Of a stretch of DNA of 64,000 bases, positions 23,442-32,500 are shown piece after piece (positions within the stretch are counted from its first letter, which is position 1; each line of letters begins with the position of its first letter). The DNA is from Corynebacterium atypicum (GTDB lineage Bacteria; Actinomycetota; Actinomycetes; Mycobacteriales; Mycobacteriaceae). The notes under the pieces are model-generated. The model was not told where the DNA came from and did no database searches. It worked only from the letters and a program-made list of their open reading frames with translations. Made by a program: the position numbers and the translations under genes. The DNA is taken from contig NZ_CP008944.1 of NCBI RefSeq assembly GCF_000732945.1, positions 2,154,767 to 2,218,766 of the forward strand, in the 5' to 3' direction.

Positions 23442-26006
23442 ATGTTTCACGCCTGGGGGCGCTTCGCCTACCGCCATCGCCGCTTGGTGCCGGTGGTAGT
23501 CATCGCGCTGATCGCGCTGTTATATCTCACCTTCGGCATCCGCCTCGACCAACGGCTCAGCCAAGAGGGCTGGGAGGACCCGCGCGCCGATTCCACCATC
23601 GGCGCCGCCATCGAGCAAGATACTTTTGGCCGCGACAATAAAGGCGACGTCATTTTGCTCTATAGCGCCCCGCCCGGGGTGCTCGCCGATCCCGGCAACG
23701 CGGCCCAGATCTCCCGCGGCCTGGGCGACCTCAAGGCCAAGCACGCCGCGCAGATTGCCGGCATCACCAGCTACTTTGATACCCGCAACCCGCAGCTCAT
23801 CAACGCAGATGGGACCAAGGCCTTCGCGGCCGTGTCGCTGGCCGGGGACGGCGAGCAAACCCTCAAGGACTTCCGCACCATCGAGGAGGACCTGCACGAC
23901 CAGTCGGGCCACCTGCCCCCAGGAGTGCAGGTCAAAGTGGCTGGCGCGACGGCGGTTGCCGACGCCCTCGACGAGGGCATGGCGAACGACATCGCCCGCG
24001 CCGAGGTGGTCGCCCTTCCTCTGGTGGGAATCCTCCTCCTCTTCGTCTTCGGCTCCGTGGTCGCCGCGGCCATGCCGCTGATCGTCGGCATTCTGTCCAT
24101 CCTGGGCTCCCTGGGCGTGCTCTCCTTGCTCGCCGGGGTGGCACAAGTCAACGTCTTTGCCCAGTCCGTGGTCACCCTCCTGGGCCTGGGTCTGGCCATC
24201 GACTACGGGCTGTTTATGGTGTCCCGGTTCCGCGAAGAGCTGGACAAAGGCGTGCCGGTTCCACAGGCGGTGGCCACCACCACGGCCACCGCCGGGCAGA
24301 CCGTGGTGTTTTCCGCCGGCATGGTGGCCGTCGCCCTGTCCGGCCTCATGGTCTTCCCGCAGGCCTTCCTCAAGTCCGTGGCCTACGGGGCGATCTCCGC
24401 GGTGGGCCTGGCGGCGCTGCTTTCTGTAACGGTATTGCCCTCAATTTTTGGGATGATCGGAAAGAACATTGACCGGTTCTCCGTGCGCCGAGTCAGCCGC
24501 CGCGGCCGCCGGCTCGAGGACACCTTCTGGTGGCGGCTGCCCGCCTGGGCGATGCGCCACGCCAAGGCCGTTACCGTGGTGGTTGCCGGCGGCCTGGTCG
24601 CCCTGACTATTCCGCTGGTCGGCATCACCTTCGGTGGGATTAATGAGACGTACTTGCCGCCCACCAACGAGACCCGCCAGGCGCAGGCCGAGTTTGACCA
24701 GGAGTTTCCGCAGTTCCGCACCGAGCCGGTGAAGCTCATCGTCACCGGCGCGAACAACCAGCAGCTTGTCGACGTCTACCGCCAGGCCAACGCGGTGCCC
24801 AACCTCACCGGGCGGTTCAGCGCCTCGCCCATCCAAGACGGCACCACGGTGCTGTCCGCGGGCGTGACCGACCGCAGCCACAACGAGCAGGTCGTCGACA
24901 ATCTGCGCGCAATCTCCGCGCCCGCAGGCGTGAAAGTCTACGTCGCCGGCACGCCCGCAATGGAGATCGAATCCATCGAGGCGCTCTTCGAGCGTTTACC
25001 CTGGATGGCCCTCTATATTCTGGCCGCCACCTTCATCCTCATGGCGCTGGTGTTCGGCTCGGTGATCCTGCCCGCCAAGGCCGTCATCATGACGATGCTG
25101 GGCTTGGGCTCCACCCTGGGCATTCTGACGCTTATGTTCGTCGACGGCCTGGGCTCCTCGTTGTTCAACTTCACGCCCGGGCCGCTGATGAGCCCGGTCC
25201 TGGTGCTCATCATCGCCATCGTCTACGGCCTTTCGACCGACTACGAGGTCTTCCTCGTCTCGCGCATGGTCGAGGCGAGACACCGCGGGGAGACCACGGA
25301 CCGCTCCATCAAGTTCGGTACCGCGCACACCGGCTCGATCATCACCGCGGCCGCGCTCATCATGATCGTCGTCGCCGGCGCGTTCGGATTCTCTGACATC
25401 GTGATGATGAAGTACATCGCGTTCGGCATGATCGCCTCCCTGCTTCTCGACGCCACGGTGATCCGCATGCTGCTCGTCCCCGCCGTTATGCACCTCCTGT
25501 GCGAGGACAACTGGTGGGCTCCTGCATGGGTCCGCCGCGCTTACCTAAAGATGGGGCACGGCGAGGCCCACCCGCAGCCCGCCCAGGCGGCCACCCCGCC
25601 GCACGCGGAGGCGTGGGCGCCGGCTCCGGAGGCTCCCGCGCCGCAACCAGCGCCCGCAAGTCGGGCAGGCGGGGACACAGCCGCGAGTTGGGTCGGCGGC
25701 GACGCGTCCGCAGGGGCCGGTAATTCGGCTTCAACGCGCGTGCGCCGCGACCCGGATCCCTGGACGGAAGACACCGCCCAGCCCGTGGATCCCTTCGAGG
25801 CCGTCCGCGGGGGCCGGACCGCCTCCCAGAACCGGCACCTCATCCCCTTTGTCAAACTCAAGGAGCGTCTCGACGCCGAGGCCCGCCAGCTTCCCGCGGC
25901 ACCGCCTCGCGCCGGCTACCGTGAGCTCACCCACCGCCCTGACCAGGTACGCGGCCAGCAAGGCAGTACCCGCCCGCGGCCAGACGACGACCACGGCGGG
26001 CGCTAA
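23442..26006 (+). CDS. cmpL1: MmpL3/CmpL1-type trehalose monomycolate exporter
   Basis: 854 aa RND-superfamily transporter with twelve membrane helices and two periplasmic loops. The proton-relay pairs lie in helices 4 and 10: LGLAIDYGLFMVSRF (D254-Y255) and YGLSTDYEVFLVSRM (D600-Y601). From MmpL3 and its corynebacterial counterparts, it carries trehalose monomycolate across the inner membrane. The cytosolic tail (about residues 710-854) is low-complexity Ala/Pro/Gly and ends in DDDHGGR. GGAGGAG precedes the ATG. It has the conserved neighbours NYN and trmB upstream, and a YbhN-like gene begins 5 nt downstream. In this window it lies ~1.8 kb from the mycolate-condensation genes, fitting a shared pathway. 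Confidence 0.92.
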   Translation: MFHAWGRFAYRHRRLVPVVVIALIALLYLTFGIRLDQRLSQEGWEDPRADSTIGAAIEQDTFGRDNKGDVILLYSAPPGVLADPGNAAQISRGLGDLKAKHAAQIAGITSYFDTRNPQLINADGTKAFAAVSLAGDGEQTLKDFRTIEEDLHDQSGHLPPGVQVKVAGATAVADALDEGMANDIARAEVVALPLVGILLLFVFGSVVAAAMPLIVGILSILGSLGVLSLLAGVAQVNVFAQSVVTLLGLGLAIDYGLFMVSRFREELDKGVPVPQAVATTTATAGQTVVFSAGMVAVALSGLMVFPQAFLKSVAYGAISAVGLAALLSVTVLPSIFGMIGKNIDRFSVRRVSRRGRRLEDTFWWRLPAWAMRHAKAVTVVVAGGLVALTIPLVGITFGGINETYLPPTNETRQAQAEFDQEFPQFRTEPVKLIVTGANNQQLVDVYRQANAVPNLTGRFSASPIQDGTTVLSAGVTDRSHNEQVVDNLRAISAPAGVKVYVAGTPAMEIESIEALFERLPWMALYILAATFILMALVFGSVILPAKAVIMTMLGLGSTLGILTLMFVDGLGSSLFNFTPGPLMSPVLVLIIAIVYGLSTDYEVFLVSRMVEARHRGETTDRSIKFGTAHTGSIITAAALIMIVVAGAFGFSDIVMMKYIAFGMIASLLLDATVIRMLLVPAVMHLLCEDNWWAPAWVRRAYLKMGHGEAHPQPAQAATPPHAEAWAPAPEAPAPQPAPASRAGGDTAASWVGGDASAGAGNSASTRVRRDPDPWTEDTAQPVDPFEAVRGGRTASQNRHLIPFVKLKERLDAEARQLPAAPPRAGYRELTHRPDQVRGQQGSTRPRPDDDHGGR

Positions 26007-26010
26007 GCCC

Positions 26011-27075
26011 GTGCCCGCAGGATCATCCGATCAGTCGGCCGCGCACGCCGCATCGACCCCGGCGGGGCGGTGGCGCAGGCGGCTTAAGCGGCTGGCTACC
26101 GACCCGGTCGCGCGCACGATTGTGGTCGTCGCCATCCTGGCGGCGCTAGGCGTTCTGCTCTACCGCAACACCGAAGTCCTCCAAGAGGGCTGGCAATACC
26201 TGCACAACGCGGACAACCGATGGGTGGCCATCGCCGTGGTGTTGCTGGCCGGGGTCATGGTCTCGCAGGCGGAGATGATGACCGTGCTGCTGCGCGCCGC
26301 CGGGGTAGCCGTGCGCAGAAGCCAGGCCAACGTCCTCGGCCTGGCGGCCAACGCGTGGTCTGCGTCGCTGCCGGGCGGGCCCGCGATATCGGCCGCCATG
26401 ATCTTCCGCGAGCAGATCACCTGGGGGGCTACCCCCGTGGTGGCCAGCTGGTACCTCGTGATCTCCGGGGTACTGGCCAGCGCCACCATGGCCGCGCTCG
26501 GCCTGGGCGCCGTCGTCTTCCTCGACGCGACCATCAGCCCCTGGTCAATCGCGGCCTCTATGTTCGTCTGCTGCGCGGTGTTCGCCGCGTTCCGGTGGGC
26601 CAGCCGGCACCCGGAGGCCATCGGCCGCTGGGCCGGAGCCGTCGTCCGTTGGTTCAACCGGCTGACCCGCGCTCCCGAGGACCGCTGGCAGGCCGGGATG
26701 GCCGAGTTCAGCCGCCAGCTCACCGCCGTCGACGTGCCGGCGAACCGGATTCTGCTCGCCGGCGCCTGGGCGCTGGCGAACTGGCTCTTCGAGGTCCTCT
26801 GCCTCTACGTCTGCTTGCTCGCCGTCGGCGTGCGCCCCACCGTCTCCGGCACCATCCTGGCATTCCTGCTGGCAAAGCTCGTCGGCCAGGCCCAGATCAC
26901 ACCCGGCGGCCTCGGCCCGGTAGACATCGCGCTCGTCTCGCTTTTGGTTCCGCTCGCGCAGTTGCCCTCCGCCGCCGCGGTGGCGGGCGTCTTCGTCTTC
27001 CGGGCGCTCAGTTTCATCGGGCTCGCCGCGGTCGGCTGGATCGTCTTCCTCATCTGGTGGTGGCGGCGCCGATGA
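26011..27075 (+). CDS. YbhN/LPG-synthase-TM family membrane protein
   Basis: 354 aa from the GTG at 26011. The open frame continues upstream inside the exporter gene, but that part is antisense-like. About eight membrane helices follow the lysylphosphatidylglycerol-synthase TM pattern (UPF0104): LGLAANAWSASLPGGPAIS (about residues 110-128) and LVGQAQITPGGLGPVDIAL near the C-terminus. There is no catalytic aminoacyl-transferase domain. Related proteins act as lipid or flippase-like membrane factors; no substrate is known here. The 4-nt gap to the exporter gene means co-transcription and suggests a role linked to mycolate or lipid handling. It resembles Rv0204c in position. Confidence 0.75.
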   Translation: MPAGSSDQSAAHAASTPAGRWRRRLKRLATDPVARTIVVVAILAALGVLLYRNTEVLQEGWQYLHNADNRWVAIAVVLLAGVMVSQAEMMTVLLRAAGVAVRRSQANVLGLAANAWSASLPGGPAISAAMIFREQITWGATPVVASWYLVISGVLASATMAALGLGAVVFLDATISPWSIAASMFVCCAVFAAFRWASRHPEAIGRWAGAVVRWFNRLTRAPEDRWQAGMAEFSRQLTAVDVPANRILLAGAWALANWLFEVLCLYVCLLAVGVRPTVSGTILAFLLAKLVGQAQITPGGLGPVDIALVSLLVPLAQLPSAAAVAGVFVFRALSFIGLAAVGWIVFLIWWWRRR

Positions 27076-27090
27076 GGAAGAATAGGGGCC

Positions 27091-27468
27091 ATGAACCGAA
27101 AGCTTGACCTCAAGACCCTCGCCGGCGACCTTGCCGCGATCGGAGCGTTTGCCCTCTTCGCCCGCATCGCGCACCGCTCGGAGACGATGCCACTGAACTT
27201 CCTCGGCTGGCTGTCCACGCTGTGGCCGTTTGCCCTCGGCGTCTTTCTGGGCTGGGGCATAGTGGCGCTTACCGGCAAAGACGCCCACGCGGTGCGCGGC
27301 GGGGGAATCGTCATCTGGCTAGTGACGGTGGTGGTCGGGTTGACCGTCTGGGGCATGAAGCACGGCCAGGTCCCGCACTGGTCATTTATGATCGTCGCCG
27401 GTTCCATGTCGGCGCTGTTGATGCTCGGCTGGCGCGGCGTCGCGACCGCCGTCAAGAGCCGCAAGTAG
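27091..27468 (+). CDS. DUF3054 family membrane protein
   Basis: 125 aa with four membrane helices (about residues 10-28, 42-62, 68-90 and 97-115). The DUF3054 pattern is GDLAAIGAFALFARIAHRSE near the start and WPFALGVFLGWGIVALTG in the middle. The ATG follows AGGGGCC and GAGGAAG, 15 nt after the previous stop, so it is the last gene of the cmpL1 unit. No function is known for the family. Confidence 0.85.
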   Translation: MNRKLDLKTLAGDLAAIGAFALFARIAHRSETMPLNFLGWLSTLWPFALGVFLGWGIVALTGKDAHAVRGGGIVIWLVTVVVGLTVWGMKHGQVPHWSFMIVAGSMSALLMLGWRGVATAVKSRK

Positions 27469-27593
27469 CCCCCGGCACCAGCTCCCGGCTCGCCAGCAAC
27501 CCCCGAACCGGCCGGCATGTCTCCCCCACGATCGGCTGCGCCGAAGCTGTGCCCGCGCCTGCGACAGGGCCCAGTCAGCCAGCTAGCTGGCCG

Positions 27594-27689
27594 TTAGTTT
27601 GCCAAAGAAATAAGCCGGGCCAGCTCGTTGAAGCCGTAAACGATCAGCCCGATCAGGTCGATAACGATGTCGATTGCGCTGCTGAGCAT
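27594..27689 (-). CDS. 31-residue amphipathic peptide gene (PorA-like mycomembrane peptide candidate)
   Basis: A short frame of 31 codons beginning MLSSAIDIVIDLIGL and ending ARLISLAN. The ATG at 27689 is preceded by GAGGAGA at 4-5 nt, the strongest Shine-Dalgarno in the area. The peptide is hydrophobic/amphipathic with a net negative charge and no signal peptide, the style of the 40-60-aa corynebacterial PorA/PorH/ProtX peptides that form mycomembrane channels. From memory, PorA genes of some species lie near mycolate genes; I cannot check that. It follows the accD3 terminator, so it needs its own promoter; TATTTA 9 nt upstream of the Shine-Dalgarno is a candidate -10. A 14-bp palindrome (27578-27591) follows the stop. 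No sequence match can be claimed. Confidence 0.6.
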   Translation of the reverse strand: MLSSAIDIVIDLIGLIVYGFNELARLISLAN

Positions 27690-27734
27690 GTCTTCTCCTC
27701 GTAAATACGTGACAGTGCATGGTCGAGGCCCTCG

Positions 27735-27776
27735 AAAAGCGGGCCGTCATGAACGCTATCGATTCATCACGGCCCG
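27735..27776 (-). terminator. Rho-independent terminator of the pks13-accD3 unit
   Basis: On the minus strand, arms of 14 nt (CGGGCCGTGATGAA and its near-complement, one mismatch) enclose a 9-nt loop and are followed by CTTTTC. It ends the fadD32-pks13-accD3 transcript and isolates the small gene downstream. Confidence 0.85.
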
Positions 27777-27818
27777 GTATTACATGAGGGTCACCTGACT
27801 TGGCTCCAGCGCCGCCGG

Positions 27819-29459
27819 CTAGAGCGGCGAGATCGTGTGCTTCTTGGGCAAATCGGTGGCGGCCTTGTCCGCGAGCTGCCGCAGCGCCTGCCGCAGCGCC
27901 AGGCGAGTTTGGTGCGGTTGGATCATGGCGTCGATAAACCCACGCTCGGCGGCCACGTAGGGGCTGGTCATGTTCGCGTCGTAGAAGTCCATGAACATCT
28001 TCTTCATTCCCTCGCGCTGGTCCTCGGGTACCGCGGCAAGCTTGTCGCCCTGCAGCAACGCGACCGCCGCCGCCGACCCCATGACCGCGATCTGCGCCGT
28101 CGGCCAGGCCAGGTTGACGTCTCCGGTGAGGTTCTTTGAGCCCATTACCGCGTACGCGCCGCCGTAGGCCTTACGCACGACGAGCGCCACCTTGGGCACG
28201 GTCGCCTCGACGACCGCAAATGCGAGTTTCGCCCCGCGGTGGATAAGCCCCGCCTCCTCCTGGGCGATGCCGGGCAAGTACCCGGGCGTATCCACCACGA
28301 AGACGATGGGGATGTTGTAGGCGTCGCAGATGCGGATGAACCGCGCGCCCTTGTCGGCGGCGTCGGCATCGATGCAGCCCGCGTAGACGAGCGGCTGGTT
28401 GGCCACAAATCCCACGGTGCGCCCGTCGATGCGCCCGAAGGCGCAGATGAGGTTCTCGGCGTAGCCCGCCTGGACCTCGAGCAGCTCTTCGTCATCGCCA
28501 AGCTGGGCCAAAAGCTCCAGCATGTCGTAGCCCGCGTTCGTGTCGTCCGGCATGAACGCGTCCAGCTCGTGGGCCTCACGCACCTCCTCGTCGCTGGGCG
28601 CGGGGAGCACCGGAGCCTCGTCGAAGCAGGTCGACGGCAGGTGCGCGAGCAAGTCGCGGACCGCCTCCAGGGCGCCTTCCTCGGAATCGGCGATCACCGA
28701 GATATTGCCGTTAGCCTCCTGCTGGCGAGCCCCGCCCAGCTCGCCGGACGTAATCGTCTCACCAGTGACCTCCTTGATCACCTCCGGGCCGGTGACGTAC
28801 ATCTCCGTCTCGCCGTCGACTGCGACGACAAAATCCGTGGTCACCGGGGCGTACACGGCCCCGCCGGCGCACTTGCCCAGCATGATCGAGATCTGCGGGC
28901 TACGCCCCGACAACGGGAGCTGCCGGCGGGCGATCTCCGAGTACATAGCCAGGGAGGTGACCGCGTCCTGGATGCGGGCGCCGCCCGAATCCTGAATCCC
29001 GATGACCGGGCAGCCGATCTTGATGGCCATCTCCATCACCTCGACGACCTTGCGGCCGAAGGTCACCCCGACCGAGCCGCCGTAAACCGTCTTGTCATGC
29101 GCGTAGACCACCACCGGCCGGCCGTCGACCCGGGCGTAGCCGGTCACCACTCCGTCCGAGTAGACGGCCTTCGGGTCCCCGGGGGTCTTGGCCAACGCCC
29201 CGACCTCGACGAAGGACCCCGGATCGACCAGCGCCGCGATGCGCTGGCGAGGCGTCGTGCGCCCCGCGGCGTCGCGCTTCTTACGCGAACGCTCGCTGCC
29301 CGGGTCCTGGGCCTTGGCCATGCGCGCCTCAAAGTCGGCGAGCTTGCCGGCCGTGGTGCGCAGATCCGGGGCGGGCGCTGTGGCCGCCGCCTCGGCGTCT
29401 ACCTGCGCTGCGGCGGCCGTAGGCTTCGCTTCCGGGTTCGTGGTATCCGAAGAGGTCAC
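27819..29459 (-). CDS. accD3: Acyl-CoA carboxylase beta subunit for mycolate synthesis (AccD3/AccD4)
   Basis: 546 aa. This carboxyltransferase subunit carboxylates the long-chain acyl-CoA that Pks13 uses as extender (called AccD3 in C. glutamicum, AccD4 in mycobacteria). The crotonase-fold domains include GRTTPRQRIAALVDPGSF, PVIGIQDSGGARIQDAV (oxyanion Gly-Gly pair, about residues 155-171), CAGGAVYAPVTTDFVVAV and, in the C-terminal half, VDTPGYLPGIAQEEAGLI and AYGGAYAVMGSKNLTGD. An Ala/Pro-rich N-terminal ~30 residues is probably disordered. The biotin-carrying subunit is not in the window. It lies 72 nt downstream of pks13 in the conserved fadD32-pks13-accD order. Confidence 0.93.
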   Translation of the reverse strand: MTSSDTTNPEAKPTAAAAQVDAEAAATAPAPDLRTTAGKLADFEARMAKAQDPGSERSRKKRDAAGRTTPRQRIAALVDPGSFVEVGALAKTPGDPKAVYSDGVVTGYARVDGRPVVVYAHDKTVYGGSVGVTFGRKVVEVMEMAIKIGCPVIGIQDSGGARIQDAVTSLAMYSEIARRQLPLSGRSPQISIMLGKCAGGAVYAPVTTDFVVAVDGETEMYVTGPEVIKEVTGETITSGELGGARQQEANGNISVIADSEEGALEAVRDLLAHLPSTCFDEAPVLPAPSDEEVREAHELDAFMPDDTNAGYDMLELLAQLGDDEELLEVQAGYAENLICAFGRIDGRTVGFVANQPLVYAGCIDADAADKGARFIRICDAYNIPIVFVVDTPGYLPGIAQEEAGLIHRGAKLAFAVVEATVPKVALVVRKAYGGAYAVMGSKNLTGDVNLAWPTAQIAVMGSAAAVALLQGDKLAAVPEDQREGMKKMFMDFYDANMTSPYVAAERGFIDAMIQPHQTRLALRQALRQLADKAATDLPKKHTISPL

Positions 29460-29531
29460 GCGCTTCTCACTCGATTCCTTGCGGGGCTTGATGTGCTAAC
29501 AGATTCGTTCCGGCTCAAGTCTATTGCCCGG

Positions 29532-32500
29532 CTAGTCCTCGCCTTCGACCACGGGCGGCTTACCCGCCTGGATCAGGCGCAGCCGGCGGGCGAGGTCCTG
29601 GCCTACCGTGGCGATCTCCGGCTCGTCGACCACGCCAAGGTGGTCGCCGTGCAGCTGCACGATCGCCAGCTCGTCGACGATGCCCGCCCAACCGCCGTCG
29701 CGGTTAATCTCGGCGTAGGCCGGCTCGAGCTCGATGGCTCCCTCGTGCATCCGTTCGGCGCGGTAGAGCACCACCGGAACGTGCACGTCCGCCCAGGCGG
29801 CGAAGTCGAGGCGGTCGAGGATCCGGTTATCGGCGAAGCTGGCCCGCTGGTGTTCCAGCACCCCTGCCGCGAGGCCGTGCTCCACGGGGTCTGCCTGCGC
29901 CAGGTACTGGCCGAGCATCCCCAGCACGGCGTCCTCGCCGGCGGACTCCAGCAGCTCGGTGGGCACCGGGAAGTCGAGCCCGTAGGTCTTCTTGGCAAAG
30001 TTCGCGTAGCGCTGCCAGCGGGCCTTGGTCTCCTCCGGGGTGTCCGGCGCGGGGTGTGCCGGGCGCACCGTGTCGAGCAGCGCGATCGCCGCCACGTCGA
30101 CGTCGGAGCCGGCCAGCTGGTGGGCCACCTCGTAGGCGACGGCTCCGCCGAAGGACCAGCCGCCAAGGACCACCGGGCCGCCGGCGGCGATGCGGCGAAC
30201 GTCGTCGAGGTAGGCCGCGGCCCGCTCGGCCAGCGGGCCCTCGAGACGCTCGATGCCGTAGACCGGGACGTCCTCGGGCAGGCGGCGGGTCAACGGCTGG
30301 TAGACCGCCGAGTTTCCGCCCGCCGGATGGAACATCACCACGGCCGGCGCGGTCGAGCCCGCCGCGCGCTCCCGAAGCACCCGCACGTTGCCCTCGACCG
30401 GCGTCTCCAAGCCGGGGCGCACCTGGTCGGCGAGCGCCGCGAGAGTCTCGGCGCCAGCGACGTCGCCGGCCGTGACCTCGACGCCGCTGCGCTCGGTCAG
30501 CCGGGCGGCGATCTTTTCTGCGACGGCGCCGTCAACCCGCGCCAGCGGGTGGGTCACCCCGGCCGCCGCTTTGCCAGTCATCCCAGCCCAGGTGCCAAAG
30601 ACCATCCGCTCGGCGGCGTCCCGGGGTGCCACTGCGGCCATCGGCGGAGCCGCAGCGGTATCCTCGCGCTGCCGATCATCGGGTTTCGGAGCTTGCTCGC
30701 CGGGCTCGTCCTGCGGGCCTTGTTCCTCCGGCTGCTTGTCCGGCTGCGCCTGCCCGGCCTGGCCGCCGTGAGTCTGCGCCACGAGGTCCTCGACCATCTT
30801 GATCACGTCGGCCACCGAGCCGTCGCGCAGCGCCTGGACCTGCAGCGGCGGGATCTGAAAGTCGTTTTCCACGCGGTTCTTGATCCGCATGCCCATCAAC
30901 GAGTCCAGCCCCAGGTCGATCAGCGGGAGCTCGACCGGGAGATCGTCCACGTCATAGCCCATCGACTCGGAGACGATGGAGCGCAGCCGCTCCTCTACGC
31001 TCTCCGAGCCTTCCGGGTCCCAGCGCTTGACCTCGAGCGCCCCCGGGTCGCTGACGGGATCGTCGGTCGGCGGGGCGGCCACTGGGGCCACACCCGGGAT
31101 GGGGGCCGCGGAATTCGCCCCCACGCCGGCCAGCGCGCCGACCAAGGCGAGCCCCTCGGCGACCTTCACCAATCCCGCCTCGGCGACGGTAAACACCGTG
31201 ACCGATAGCCCGCCGAGCGTGCGGTCGACCACCGTGGTGATCTCGCCCGCAGCGGGCAGGGTGCCCGGCGTTTCACTGGCGACGAGCCGCGCCTGCTCGT
31301 TGACGGCGGCCGCGGCCGCCTCCATGAGCGCGAGCGTGCTGGGCACCTCGGCGGCGTCGGTGCTAAACGCAAGCTTTCCTTCCGGGAGTGTCACCCGGTG
31401 CCCGGGCAGCCCGGCGCGCCCGCCGCTGGAGGGCCGCGCCGTGGTCCAGTAGTGCTGGTGCTTGAACTCCACCCCGGGCACGTCCGCAACCGGGCCCGGC
31501 CCGTGGACTGCTTTGAGGTTGACCGACTGGCCGGCGACGTAGGCGCCGGCGATGAGCGAGCGCAAGCTCTGCACCTCGGGCTCCTTGCGCTTGAGCGCGT
31601 AGAGCAGCTTGGCGTCCGGGCGCCCCACGCTGAACGCCGTCTTCATCATGCCCATCAGCGCGACGGGGTGCGGTGCGATCTCCACCAGGGTGTCAAAGCC
31701 GCGCGAGAACGCGGCCGTGGTTGCGTCTTCAAACCACACGGGCTGGCGCGTGCAGCGCAAGAAGTAATCCGCATCGTGGGGCGTCTCGCCGGCCTCGTAG
31801 ACCCGGCCGCGGTCCACCGAGGAAAACAGCGGGATAGAAAGCGGATGGCCGACCAAGCCGTCAATCTCCGCGGCGAGCTCGCCCATGATCGGGTCCAACA
31901 TGCTGGTGTGCCCGGAGCCCTTCAGGGCCAGCGCACGGGCGAATTTACCCTCGCCGTCCAGTTGCGCGACGAGCCGTTCGAGCGCCGGCCGCGGCCCGCC
32001 GATGGTCAGCATCCCGGGAGCGGTGTAGACGGCGGGCTCCAGACCCGCAAGCTCCGGGTCCTCCTGCTGACGCTGCTTAAGCTGCTGCGCGGACATCTCC
32101 ACCACAGCCATCCCGCCGAGCTGGTCCTCGCTCAACGTGCGCTCGCCCTCGCCCATGAGCCGCGCCCTATGGCAGGCCATGCGCATCGCGTCCGCAGCAT
32201 CGACGCCGCCGGTGGCGTAGGCCGCGGCGAACTCGCCCATGGACATGCCCATCACGCCGGCCGGGCGCACCCCGAGCTCGGCGAGCAAGTCGGTCAACGC
32301 GATCTGGATTGCGGTGATAGTCACCTGCGCGGTCTCAAGATCATAGGTCTGCGCATCGTCGGCGATGATCTCCCGCATCGACCAGCCGGATTCGAAGCTC
32401 ACCACGCGGTCGAGCTCAGCGATCCGGGCAGCAAACGCCGGCGAAATCTCGCTTAACCGCTTGCCCATTTTGCGGTACTGTGAGCCGAACCCGGAATAGA

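Noticed and set aside
28239..31208. 989-aa plus-strand open frame
   Set aside because: Antisense to accD3 and the 3' half of pks13; no domain signature and no ribosome site.
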